A DNA stretch of 51,631 nucleotides. Source: Rhodospirillales bacterium RIFCSPLOWO2_02_FULL_58_16. GTDB lineage: Bacteria; Pseudomonadota; Alphaproteobacteria; Rhodospirillales; 2-02-FULL-58-16. The position numbers and the translations under genes are program-made. Below, in pieces: positions 31,215-39,473 of the stretch (position 1 is the first letter of the stretch; each line of letters starts with the position of its first letter). The notes under the pieces were generated by a model. The model was not told the DNA's origin. It saw only the letters and a list, made by a program, of their open reading frames with translations, and made no database searches. The stretch covers positions 52,253 to 103,883 of the forward strand of contig MIAA01000016.1 in assembly GCA_001830425.1 (NCBI GenBank), in the 5' to 3' direction.

Positions 31215-32864
31215 ATGACCATGAAGGATAAAACCGATTTCCGAGTCCTGATCGTTTACCCCAATCTCCCGCTGATGCTGGTTCCGTCACTCAGCGTAAG
31301 TATTTTTACGCGGATACTCAAAGGTCAGGGATACGCCGTCAAACTCTTCGAAACCACCGGCTATCTGCCGCCGGAAGTAGACAGTTCCAGCCCTGAGAAC
31401 CGCGTCAAGTTCTCACAAGCGCGTAATTTCGACTACGAGCACGACCTGGGCATCAAACCGCGTCGCAGCGACATGTGCGTCGATTTCCGCGAAGAAGTAT
31501 CGGCGTTTCAACCCGACCTTATTCTGTATTCGGTTGTTGAGGATGCCTTCCTTCAATGTATATCCTTAATGACGGCAATTAACGACTTGGCTATTGCCCA
31601 CCTGGTCGGCGGTGTTTTTCCCACCAGCGCGCCGGAAACCTGCTTCAAGCATCCGGTAATCCGGCAAATCGCTTTGGGAGAGGGAGAGAAGATCGTCCTT
31701 GAAATGGCCGAAGCGATTCGCCTGGGATTGCCTACCGAGAACATTAACGGCGTATGGACGCGCCTGCCCGACGGACGTATTCGCAAGAATACCCGTCCGC
31801 CGTTAGTGGATATAGGCAAATATCGCCCCGATTTCAGCTTGTTCGATGAACGACGCTTCTACCGGCCCATGGGCGGAAAAATCTTTCGCACCATGCCGAT
31901 CGAAACTTATCGCGGGTGTCCCTTTACCTGCACATTCTGTAATTCACCTATGCAGACATCACAATCACGGGCGGCGGGTCTCGGCAATTTCCTGCGGCGC
32001 AAGAACATGACTCAACTGCGTGAAGAATTGCGTGAAGTCATCGACCGATATCACCCGGAATTTTTTTACTTTATTGATGACAGTTTTCTGGCCCGCCCCT
32101 ACCGGGAAATCTTTGAATTTTGCAATATGTATGAAGAATATAAGCTGCCGTTCTGGTTCAACACCCGGCCCGAGGCCTGCACCGAAGATGTTCTGATTCG
32201 ACTTAAGGAAGTCGGAGCCTACCGTATCTCGTTCGGTATCGAATCAGGCAACGAGGAGTTCCGGCGCAACGTACTGCAACGCCGCAACAACAACCGTCAG
32301 ATCATTGAATCGTTCGAGCGTATCGCGGCGTCCGGAATTGCTTTTTCCGTCAATCTGATCATCGGCTTCCCCGGCGAGACGCGAGAGCATGTCATGGATA
32401 CCGTCGAACTGGTCCGTTCGATTTGTGGCTATGACTCGATCACGGTCAGCATCTTCACTCCCTACCACGGCGCCAAACTGCGCGAGGTGGCGGTTCGCAA
32501 CGGCTGGCTGGATCCGAATACCATAACCGTTCACACCACCTCACGATCACTCCTGTCCATGCCGGCTCCGTATCTGAGTGCCGGCGACATTGACGGTCTG
32601 ATGCGCGTAGTGCCTCTCTATTGCTACTTCCCCAAGGATCAATGGGAAAGACTCCGCCGCGCCGAAACCGCCGACGCCGAAGGAGATGCCGTTCTGGCTG
32701 AATTTATGGATATATATAAATCCGAATTCCTGGGACTGACCCAGGAAGAAAAATTACGGCACTATGTCGAGGGCGGAACCGGATGCCGCGCTAATTCCAA
32801 TGACGCCTTCTATTTCAGTCCCAGCCGATTATCCGATGAAGCCATCGCATCCCTGCAATCCTGA
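31215..32864 (+). CDS. Cobalamin-binding radical SAM protein 1
   Basis: A B12-binding-domain radical SAM enzyme of 549 residues. The N-terminal cobalamin-binding-like domain spans ~1-190 (VLIVYPNLPLMLVPSLSVSI, LVGGVFPTSAPE, IALGEGEKIVLEMAE). The iron-sulfur motif CxxxCxxC is in YRGCPFTCTFCNSP near residue 233, followed by a radical SAM barrel (YFIDDSFLARPYREI, RISFGIESGNEEFRRNVL, NLIIGFPGETREH). The canonical cobalamin DxHxxG motif is not evident, so B12 use is uncertain. Members of this superfamily carry out methylations and other C-H chemistry; the substrate here may be a sugar or lipid carrier. An alternative start two codons on (ATG at 31221) is possible. Confidence 0.85.
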   Translation: MTMKDKTDFRVLIVYPNLPLMLVPSLSVSIFTRILKGQGYAVKLFETTGYLPPEVDSSSPENRVKFSQARNFDYEHDLGIKPRRSDMCVDFREEVSAFQPDLILYSVVEDAFLQCISLMTAINDLAIAHLVGGVFPTSAPETCFKHPVIRQIALGEGEKIVLEMAEAIRLGLPTENINGVWTRLPDGRIRKNTRPPLVDIGKYRPDFSLFDERRFYRPMGGKIFRTMPIETYRGCPFTCTFCNSPMQTSQSRAAGLGNFLRRKNMTQLREELREVIDRYHPEFFYFIDDSFLARPYREIFEFCNMYEEYKLPFWFNTRPEACTEDVLIRLKEVGAYRISFGIESGNEEFRRNVLQRRNNNRQIIESFERIAASGIAFSVNLIIGFPGETREHVMDTVELVRSICGYDSITVSIFTPYHGAKLREVAVRNGWLDPNTITVHTTSRSLLSMPAPYLSAGDIDGLMRVVPLYCYFPKDQWERLRRAETADAEGDAVLAEFMDIYKSEFLGLTQEEKLRHYVEGGTGCRANSNDAFYFSPSRLSDEAIASLQS

Positions 32865-32907
32865 CGTGCTCCAGATAGGCCTGTTGCAAAAGCATCTTAA
32901 CTTCGCT

Positions 32908-32922
32908 ACCGGACTGTCCGGT
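32908..32922. other. 15-bp perfect palindrome in the spacer
   Basis: ACCGGACTGTCCGGT is a perfect inverted repeat with a 1-nt centre in the 100-bp gap between the radical SAM and methyltransferase genes. No T-run follows, so it is not an obvious terminator. It may be a protein-binding site or chance. Confidence 0.3.
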
Positions 32923-32964
32923 CGAATAGAACTACTTCACTGAATTTATCCGGAGAATTCTCGA

Positions 32965-33954
32965 ATGAAACAATGTGATGCGTGCGGTTCTGTACGGATA
33001 TTTAGGCGGGTCTATAGAGCCGATATGACCTCAAACCCGTATCTTTTCGCTATTCGCAGGGTTGTATGGCGCGTTGTGCATTTGCTGCTTTTTTTAAGGG
33101 TTTTTTTCGGGAAACATTGGAGCGGGCGACTAACTCAATCTGTTTTTTGCCACCATAATTTGTCAATATGTGAAGATTGTGGGTTTGGAAAAATCGAGCC
33201 TATGCCGTCACATAATGATGTCAAATTATTTTATAACGAATACTACCAATCAACGCCGGAAGATTTGAATATAAGCGAAAATAATATAGATTCGTCTCCC
33301 GAATTAATTAACAGAGTAGATTTCTTACTGTTCTATTGTAGCGACAAAACCGTCTGCTCACTTCTTGACTTCGGCGCCGGCCTTGGCGGCCTTGCGCAAC
33401 AGATCAAGTTCAAGAGGCCTGACTGGCAACTTTTTGCGACCGACGTAGAAAGAAAAGTGAACCTCCTTAAAGAGATGAATGTTTTCGAAAAAGTATATGC
33501 TGAAGGGGTTTTGATAGGCCGGTCTTTTGACATTGTCGCCGCCACCGGAGTATGGGAGCACTTGCTCGATCCATCTGCTTCATTATCATTCTTATGGGAA
33601 CATGTAGCGCCCGGCGGCTTTCTGTTTCTTGAGGTGCCCAATACAACTCAGGAGTATCATAAGATACCTGACCGAATGGACATCCCGCACACACTGCACT
33701 TTACATCAAAATCCGCGCGTTTCTTCATTGACCGGCTGAACCCTGCGCCGGATAAAGTCATCATTGCTCCCGGGGGGCGTCCTTGGGAACAGGAGCCGAT
33801 CAACAGCGATGGCGGACATCTGTATTCCCATGATGCCGTCTTTCAATCCTTTGAAAGTTACCATGCCGCAGGCGAACGCGGACGCGACCTGAGAATTATC
33901 GCCAAGAAACCTGATGTTAACATGCCTCGAAAATGTGATGCCGCGCTCACATAA
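32965..33954 (+). CDS. Class I SAM-dependent methyltransferase with N-terminal zinc-binding cysteines
   Basis: A 329-residue protein. CDACGS at the start and CEDCGFGKIEPMP near residue 72 look like a split zinc ribbon, as in the sugar C-methyltransferase family. The methyltransferase core starts around residue 130 (SLLDFGAGLGGLAQQI as the SAM-binding loop; FDIVAATGVWEHLLDP; GGFLFLEVPNT). The region between the cysteine pairs contains a hydrophobic stretch (VVHLLLFLRVFFG). It has a good ribosome-binding site (CCGGAGAA). The AT-rich composition (21 G+C in the 60 bases from 33181) contrasts with neighbours and suggests recent acquisition. Methylation of a sugar residue of the glycan is the likely role. 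Confidence 0.82.
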   Translation: MKQCDACGSVRIFRRVYRADMTSNPYLFAIRRVVWRVVHLLLFLRVFFGKHWSGRLTQSVFCHHNLSICEDCGFGKIEPMPSHNDVKLFYNEYYQSTPEDLNISENNIDSSPELINRVDFLLFYCSDKTVCSLLDFGAGLGGLAQQIKFKRPDWQLFATDVERKVNLLKEMNVFEKVYAEGVLIGRSFDIVAATGVWEHLLDPSASLSFLWEHVAPGGFLFLEVPNTTQEYHKIPDRMDIPHTLHFTSKSARFFIDRLNPAPDKVIIAPGGRPWEQEPINSDGGHLYSHDAVFQSFESYHAAGERGRDLRIIAKKPDVNMPRKCDAALT

Positions 33955-33962
33955 TTGAGAAC

Positions 33963-34070
33963 GTGCGCACCACAATTTTGCAACATGACCAAGCTTTGGA
34001 CGTGGAGTCCACAACGCCGGACGAGACCGTCGAAAAGATAGTTCCCAATATCGATAGGATACAGACATGA
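33963..34070 (+). CDS. Possible 35-residue small ORF in the spacer
   Basis: A GTG-started frame encodes a 35-residue acidic peptide (begins VRTTILQHDQALDVE and ends VPNIDRIQT). Its TGA overlaps the ATG of the sulfotransferase gene as ATGA, the same coupling used by most neighbours. The frame is open from 33939. A ribosome-binding site is weak (GAGAA). It could be a real small protein, a translational coupling device or the remnant of a lost gene. Confidence 0.25.
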   Translation: MRTTILQHDQALDVESTTPDETVEKIVPNIDRIQT

Positions 34071-35128
34071 TCAAGTCTCTAGTCATCAACGGCCTTCACC
34101 GCAGCGGCACCACCATGCTGGAGCGATTGATCGACTCTCAGCCGGACATGATATGCTTCGGTCATCTTTTTGAGATGCTGCGGATCATCGCCGGCATGCG
34201 CGGACTGCCTGAAAAGGATTTTATCGTCCGCGAATCATTCACCTCCGGCATGAACAGAATAACGGAGAAGTCATATAGCCTCCTGCGTTATGCCCTCATG
34301 AATTCCTACATGTCCATGATTGCCGGCATCAGCACGTCGCCGCATTACTTAGCCTCGGAACACAACAATATTTACGGATTATCCAAGGATCAGCTCATGG
34401 CGCTCATGGACATCATCAGCCAGCACGATCCAATCACCGATATCGCGGCGCTTCTTGCGGCGATGGGGGAAGCAACCGGCGTCAAAGTCATGGCGACAAA
34501 GTGGACATACAATCATAATTACGCGCCTGTATTTCTCGATTCGCCCAGGGCTTACTGGCTCGAACTCGTGCGTTCGCCCTATGCCACCTATTCCTCGGAA
34601 AAGAAAGGCGGCTGGGATGACCTCGTGTCCAACAATCTCAACAAGGAAGACGCTTTACGCTTTGCCGCCACGTTCCGGCATGAAAGATTTCTGGTGGTGC
34701 GTTACGAGGACTTAACCGAAAATACCGACAAATGTCTGTTCGAGATTTCCGAATGGCTGGGCGAGAAAGTCAGGAACATCAAGCTACTCAACCGGCGCGG
34801 CGGTACTTTCCACGGCAACACGTCCGAAAACGTCGTCCGGGGGAATAATGTGAGCTTTGAAGACAAAGCCATCCAGCCCTACGTCGGCGCCATCGATAAT
34901 GAACGCTGGTACAAGCACTTAACGGGAGCCGATATTGCCTACCTGAATCTGGCTATGAATTTCCACGGCGTATATCCCAAAGAGCCGACTTCGCTGCCTT
35001 CGACTGCTCAAGGCGCCTTGCGACTGGCGCGGCTTCGCGCCATAGACAAGGCAAAATGCCTGATGAAGGCCACGATCCGGCCGCTGGGTTATACCATCAC
35101 ACGCCTTCCGAACGACGTATCTCTTTGA
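34067..35128 (+). CDS. Sulfotransferase family protein
   Basis: A 353-residue P-loop enzyme likely to transfer sulfate from PAPS to a hydroxyl or amine. The N-terminal motif NGLHRSGTTMLERLIDSQP is a good match to the 5'-phosphosulfate-binding loop. A possible 3'-phosphate-binding segment is YWLELVRSPYATYSS near residue 165, with VVRYEDLTENTDKCLFEI later, which is characteristic of the family. The substrate may be the glycan made by this locus, which would make it sulfated; no PAPS-synthesis genes are in the window. It lies before the ABC flippase gene after a 48-bp spacer. Confidence 0.83.
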   Translation: MIKSLVINGLHRSGTTMLERLIDSQPDMICFGHLFEMLRIIAGMRGLPEKDFIVRESFTSGMNRITEKSYSLLRYALMNSYMSMIAGISTSPHYLASEHNNIYGLSKDQLMALMDIISQHDPITDIAALLAAMGEATGVKVMATKWTYNHNYAPVFLDSPRAYWLELVRSPYATYSSEKKGGWDDLVSNNLNKEDALRFAATFRHERFLVVRYEDLTENTDKCLFEISEWLGEKVRNIKLLNRRGGTFHGNTSENVVRGNNVSFEDKAIQPYVGAIDNERWYKHLTGADIAYLNLAMNFHGVYPKEPTSLPSTAQGALRLARLRAIDKAKCLMKATIRPLGYTITRLPNDVSL

Positions 35129-35176
35129 GAACAGGTTTTAACATCAAAATATTAAACCATAGGGCCTTGCCCATTC

Positions 35177-37000
35177 ATGCTTAACGTCGCGCTTAAGTTG
35201 CTGGCTTTCATGGATTCCCGGTCGCGCCGGCAGTTTTATCTGCTGTTGGCGCCGATGCTGGCGACATCAATCCTGGAAATGGCCAGCATCGGCATGATCT
35301 TGCCGCTGTCGTTCGCATTAATTGGAAACAGCACCGATAAATATCAAAAATATATGGCATGGGCGCTATCCCCACCGATGCTCGCAGACCAGCAACAATT
35401 ATTATTTTATATGGTCGGCGTGTTTGTTGTTTTTTTCATTTTGAAAAACGCCGCCATTCTGACGATGCTGTTTTTGATTACACGGTTCACGCAAACCAGG
35501 ATGGCGCTTTTTCAGCAGCAAATGTTCAATTTATATCTGCAACGGCCATATGCCTTTCATCTTCGGCGCAACACCGCCAAAACCATACGCGACCTAGGCA
35601 GTAGCATCGGCTCGTCCTTCGACGGTCTGCGCCTGATCATGAATCTGCTCATGGATGTTTTATTGGCGGCGGCGGCCTGCTTATTGCTTTTGATCGTCGA
35701 ACCTTGGGTTACCATCGGCGTTGGGATTTTTCTGTTGATCATGAGCCTGGCTTTTTATCGTAAGCTTGCGCCGCTCCTGCAACGGTGGGGCGCACAAGGG
35801 TTCAGTCTGGAAGCCGAGATCATTAAGTCGATCAGCCAGGGATTCGGCGCCATCAAGGATATCAAGATTCTTGATTGTCATGATTATTTGAACCGCGCCT
35901 TCGCCGAAAAAACCGCCCGCCGGGCCGTTTTGTTAACACGAACCATAACCGCTAACCAATCGCCGCGATTGCTTATCGAAACCATAATTATTCTGGGGTT
36001 CATGGTGGTCGTTATTGTTCTGTTGGAACTACGCGGCTCGGTTGAAGAAGCCATCTCGGTCCTCGGCTTGTTCGGCATGGCCACCCTCAGGCTGATGCCC
36101 TCCATGAACCGCATCATCAGTTCCATGGCCGAAATCAAACAACGCACCGCAATGGTCGATGCTTTGTATGTGGATTTTCAGGAAGGCCTGATTGACGCCG
36201 AGAAAAACAAGCAGGGCGACGCCGGGGAAAGCCTGCCCTTTGAGCATGAAATTCACCTGAATAACCTTACCTTCCGCTATGAACAAGCGGCCCAGGATAA
36301 ATCTGCCCTGTATGGAATCAACCTGCGCATCGCCAAAGGAGAGTCCATCGGCGTGGTCGGGCCTTCCGGGTCGGGAAAGACCACCCTGATCAACATTTTT
36401 ATGGGGTTGTTGCACCCCGGCACCGGCGAAATGCTGGTTGACGGCATCGACGCCTTCTCCCGCTTGCGCGCATGGCAAAACCATTTAGGATATGTCCCTC
36501 AACAGGTCTATCTTCTCGATGACACCCTCAGGCGCAATATCGCCTTCGGCATAGAGGATGAAAACATCAATGAAGAGCGCATCGCCGAAGTGGTCAGCAT
36601 GGCCCACCTGGAAGACCTGGTTGCCGAGTTGCCGGCGGGGCTTGGTACGGAAGTCGGCGAGAGAGGAATGAGGCTGTCCGGCGGGCAGCAGCAGCGTATC
36701 GGCATCGCCAGAGCGCTTTACCGTGATCCGGACATCCTGGTTTTCGACGAGGCTACTTCGTCCCTTGATGGAAAAACCGAACACGAGGTAACGCGGGCTA
36801 TTGAAGAATTGTCAGGAGAAAAGACGTTGATAATTATCGCCCATAGACTCAGCACCGTACGCCGATGCCGACGCCTGATTCTCATGAAGGACGGCCACAT
36901 CAAAGATACGGGGACATTTAATGAACTGATGGAAAAAAACCCGGATTTTCAACGCCTGGTTCAAATCGGAAATATCGACATTAACGGCGCCCCTTTATGA
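35177..37000 (+). CDS. ABC exporter/flippase (MsbA/PglK type)
   Basis: A half-transporter of 607 residues with an N-terminal six-helix membrane domain (residues ~1-320; FYLLLAPMLATSILEMASIG, LLFYMVGVFVVFFILKNAAI) and a C-terminal ATPase. Walker A is GPSGSGKTT near residue 394, the signature LSGGQQQR near 500, Walker B ILVFDEATSSLDG near 520 and the switch His is in IAHRLSTVR. The homodimer probably flips a lipid-linked glycan, like PglK/WlaB, or exports a glycolipid. It is the only export candidate seen in the locus; no Wzx/Wzy or Wzm/Wzt is present. It overlaps the FkbM gene by four bases. Confidence 0.9.
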   Translation: MLNVALKLLAFMDSRSRRQFYLLLAPMLATSILEMASIGMILPLSFALIGNSTDKYQKYMAWALSPPMLADQQQLLFYMVGVFVVFFILKNAAILTMLFLITRFTQTRMALFQQQMFNLYLQRPYAFHLRRNTAKTIRDLGSSIGSSFDGLRLIMNLLMDVLLAAAACLLLLIVEPWVTIGVGIFLLIMSLAFYRKLAPLLQRWGAQGFSLEAEIIKSISQGFGAIKDIKILDCHDYLNRAFAEKTARRAVLLTRTITANQSPRLLIETIIILGFMVVVIVLLELRGSVEEAISVLGLFGMATLRLMPSMNRIISSMAEIKQRTAMVDALYVDFQEGLIDAEKNKQGDAGESLPFEHEIHLNNLTFRYEQAAQDKSALYGINLRIAKGESIGVVGPSGSGKTTLINIFMGLLHPGTGEMLVDGIDAFSRLRAWQNHLGYVPQQVYLLDDTLRRNIAFGIEDENINEERIAEVVSMAHLEDLVAELPAGLGTEVGERGMRLSGGQQQRIGIARALYRDPDILVFDEATSSLDGKTEHEVTRAIEELSGEKTLIIIAHRLSTVRRCRRLILMKDGHIKDTGTFNELMEKNPDFQRLVQIGNIDINGAPL

Positions 37001-37890
37001 AAAAACTCCTGCGTTCCCACCCTTTGACCCGCCGTATGTATGCGTTTGCGCGCGCCGTTTATCTGCTGTTTTATGACATGGCCGTTAAACTTCTGAAGGC
37101 ATGGATTCGTTGGCGATCAAAAAATCAGGGATATCGCGTCTTTCGCTGGAACGGCTTTACCATCCGCGAGGAATGGAAAACCCCTTATGCCGCCGGAAAT
37201 ATTATAAACGGCCTGAAGGAATTCTCCGCAATGGCCGATATGGCCGTAGTCCTCTGCGGCCCAAGTCCGGTCATTTTTGATGTAGGCGCAAACATCGGAT
37301 TATCCGCACTGGCTTTTTCACGCATCAACGGCGCCTCGGTTTACGGCTTCGAGCCAACGCCAAGCACGTTTAGTTTTTTCGAGGAAAACATCCGCATAAA
37401 TAACGTGAAAAACATCATCCCTGTTAACATCGGCCTTTCAGACAAAAAGGCTTCAATGCTCATCGGCCCACCGAAAATCGATAGCGATTCCGGAAACTTT
37501 ACGGTGTATGTGAATCAAGATGACCCGGCGATAAGAATCCTTTCACAGGAAGCCCGCTTCGATACTCTGGACAACTATATAGCCGACAATGACATCCGAC
37601 GAATGGATTACTTGAAGGTTGATGTGGAAGGCCATGAAATCAACTTTCTTAAAGGAGGAATAGCCACAATCAAAAAGTTTCGGCCTATTATTCAGTTGGA
37701 ATATTATTTTTGCTCCCAACAAATGGCCAAGCATACTCCTGAAGAACTTCTTTCGCTGTTACATGAAATAAATTATACCATATTTATATTTGAAGTATTA
37801 TCCTCTTTTCTGTCTCCACTTGATATTAATGAACTTGTCAATCACCCGGAGGCTTTTAATACTGAATTTATCTTAAAACCTAATGCCTAA
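36997..37890 (+). CDS. FkbM family methyltransferase
   Basis: A SAM-dependent O-methyltransferase of 297 residues. The binding loop is VIFDVGANIGLSALAFSRI near residue 92, and the characteristic FkbM motif DYLKVDVEGHEINFLKGG is near residue 206. Such enzymes often methylate sugar hydroxyls in surface polysaccharides. A mildly hydrophobic N-terminal segment (YAFARAVYLLFYDMAVKLL) may associate with the membrane. The 3' third is markedly AT-rich, unlike the flanking genes, so the gene looks imported. Start and end both overlap neighbours (ATGA with the ABC gene, eight bases with the next gene). Confidence 0.9.
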   Translation: MKKLLRSHPLTRRMYAFARAVYLLFYDMAVKLLKAWIRWRSKNQGYRVFRWNGFTIREEWKTPYAAGNIINGLKEFSAMADMAVVLCGPSPVIFDVGANIGLSALAFSRINGASVYGFEPTPSTFSFFEENIRINNVKNIIPVNIGLSDKKASMLIGPPKIDSDSGNFTVYVNQDDPAIRILSQEARFDTLDNYIADNDIRRMDYLKVDVEGHEINFLKGGIATIKKFRPIIQLEYYFCSQQMAKHTPEELLSLLHEINYTIFIFEVLSSFLSPLDINELVNHPEAFNTEFILKPNA

Positions 37891-38695
37891 ATTCGCCGTC
37901 TCCAATATCGCGCTCAACGCCTTTGATCATGCGGCGGAGCTGGAACGTCTGCCCGAGTTAGGCCTGCAAGGACTGGAGGTGGCCCCCGGCCGCGTCTGGA
38001 GAGACACCTGGCCCGGCCCTGCGCCGCAACAGGTCGAGGCTTACCGCCGACAGGCGGAGACCGCCAGTCTTAAGGTGATCGGGCTGCATTCCATTTTCTA
38101 TGACCACCCGGAATTGGGGCTGTTCCGCGACAGGGAAACCCGCAGCCGCACCATGGACTTCATGGAACATCTTTCGGCGGTATGCCGCGACCTGGGCGGC
38201 AAGACCATCATCTACGGCGGCGGACGCAGACGCAATAATACTCCCCTTGATGAAGCGACCAAGGAAGCGGTCGGCTTCCTTGGGGAACTGTGCCGCCGCA
38301 TCGAAGGCCACGGCGTCTGTTATTGCTTCGAGCCGCTGGGTCCGCAAGACGCCGATTTCATCAACTCGGCCTTTGAATCCCTGGATATCGTCAATTCAAT
38401 AAACCATCCGGCGCTACAGGTTCAACTGGACGCCAAGGCCCTGGTTGACAATAACGAGGCTGAACCCGCCACCTTCCGGGCGGTGAAGGAGCATCTGGTT
38501 CATTTTCACGCCAACGAGCCGGGTCTTGGGGTATTGGGCGTCTCCGGAGCCGTTGACCACGCCGCCATGGGCCGTATGCTTGACGACATAGGATATGATG
38601 GTTTTGTTTCTATCGAGCAGCGCATGTTAAACGAAGCGGACCCGCTCGCCGACATTGCGCGGAGCGCCGCCGTTCTGAAAGAATGTTACCGATGA
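37883..38695 (+). CDS. Sugar phosphate isomerase/epimerase (xylose isomerase-like TIM barrel)
   Basis: A 270-residue AP-endonuclease-2 type TIM barrel. Candidate metal ligands are Glu in YCFEPLGPQDADF, Asp in QVQLDAKALVDN, His in HLVHFHANEPG and Glu in FVSIEQRML. These enzymes isomerise or epimerise keto and aldo sugars or inositols. It overlaps both neighbours and is followed directly by an SDR, so a two-step sugar conversion is likely. The substrate cannot be told from sequence. Confidence 0.85.
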   Translation: MPKFAVSNIALNAFDHAAELERLPELGLQGLEVAPGRVWRDTWPGPAPQQVEAYRRQAETASLKVIGLHSIFYDHPELGLFRDRETRSRTMDFMEHLSAVCRDLGGKTIIYGGGRRRNNTPLDEATKEAVGFLGELCRRIEGHGVCYCFEPLGPQDADFINSAFESLDIVNSINHPALQVQLDAKALVDNNEAEPATFRAVKEHLVHFHANEPGLGVLGVSGAVDHAAMGRMLDDIGYDGFVSIEQRMLNEADPLADIARSAAVLKECYR

Positions 38696-39462
38696 GCAAA
38701 CTGAATTTTCCCGACTGGACCCCCAAGGCGCCGCCGGGATCGCGCATATTAATCGCCGGCGCCACCGGCGGCCTGGGCCAAGCCCTTGTCAAAATGCTGC
38801 TTGCGGGGTCGGACTGCATCATCGGCGCCCATGGTCAAAGCCACGCCGGTCAAAAAAATGACGCCCGCATTATTCCGCTGACGCGAAAGTTCGCGGATGA
38901 AGCGGACTGCGTCGCGGTTGTCGATGAATTTTCTGAAAAAGCGGGAGGCGTTGACGCCCTGGCGGTCCTGTCGGGAGGCATTCATTTCAGCGGCCATTGG
39001 AAGGACATGCCGGCGGCGGAATGGGAGCAAGACATCGACCTCAATCTCAACCGGCCTTTCTACCTGGCCCGCGCCGCCATGGCCCGCATGAAAAAACAAG
39101 GCCGGGGAGGGCGCATCTTGTTAACCGGCACCGAATCGGCTCTGCACGGCGGCAGCGCCATGTCTTTCCCCTACGCCGTCGCCAAGCGCGGAACCGAATG
39201 TCTGGTCCAGGGTCTGGCCCGCGAAGGAGCGCCCGATAACATTCTGGTGAACGGCGTCCGCCTCGGTTTTATTGCCAGCGGATTTCATCAACGCTGGCAC
39301 AATAAAACCGAAAAAGATATGCAGGAACGCGCCGAAATGGTGCCTTTGAAACGGGGCGGCCATCCGGATGAAGCCGCCGCGCTGATGATCTATCTGTTGT
39401 CGGGATGGTCCCAATTCATCACCGGCCAGATGATTCCGTTGACCGGCGGCGATTGGCTGTAA
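38692..39462 (+). CDS. Short-chain dehydrogenase/reductase
   Basis: SDR of 256 residues. AGATGGLGQALVKML near residue 22 binds NAD(P), LSGGIHFSGHWKDM stands in place of the NNAG region, and the active site is SFPYAVAKRGTECLVQ. The ending ITGQMIPLTGGDWL is typical of the FabG-like group. The ATG at 38692 overlaps the isomerase stop as ATGA. It probably oxidises or reduces a sugar intermediate together with the preceding isomerase. Confidence 0.88.
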   Translation: MSKLNFPDWTPKAPPGSRILIAGATGGLGQALVKMLLAGSDCIIGAHGQSHAGQKNDARIIPLTRKFADEADCVAVVDEFSEKAGGVDALAVLSGGIHFSGHWKDMPAAEWEQDIDLNLNRPFYLARAAMARMKKQGRGGRILLTGTESALHGGSAMSFPYAVAKRGTECLVQGLAREGAPDNILVNGVRLGFIASGFHQRWHNKTEKDMQERAEMVPLKRGGHPDEAAALMIYLLSGWSQFITGQMIPLTGGDWL

Positions 39463-39473
39463 TAGGAAGAACG

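Noticed and set aside
32865-32964. Terminator or promoter in the 100-bp spacer around the ACCGGAC palindrome
   Set aside because: No T-run and no convincing -35/-10 pair; kept only as a low-confidence palindrome.
33086-33110. Two T7 tracts as phase-variation sites
   Set aside because: Tracts of seven are too short to argue for slippage, and the frame is intact.
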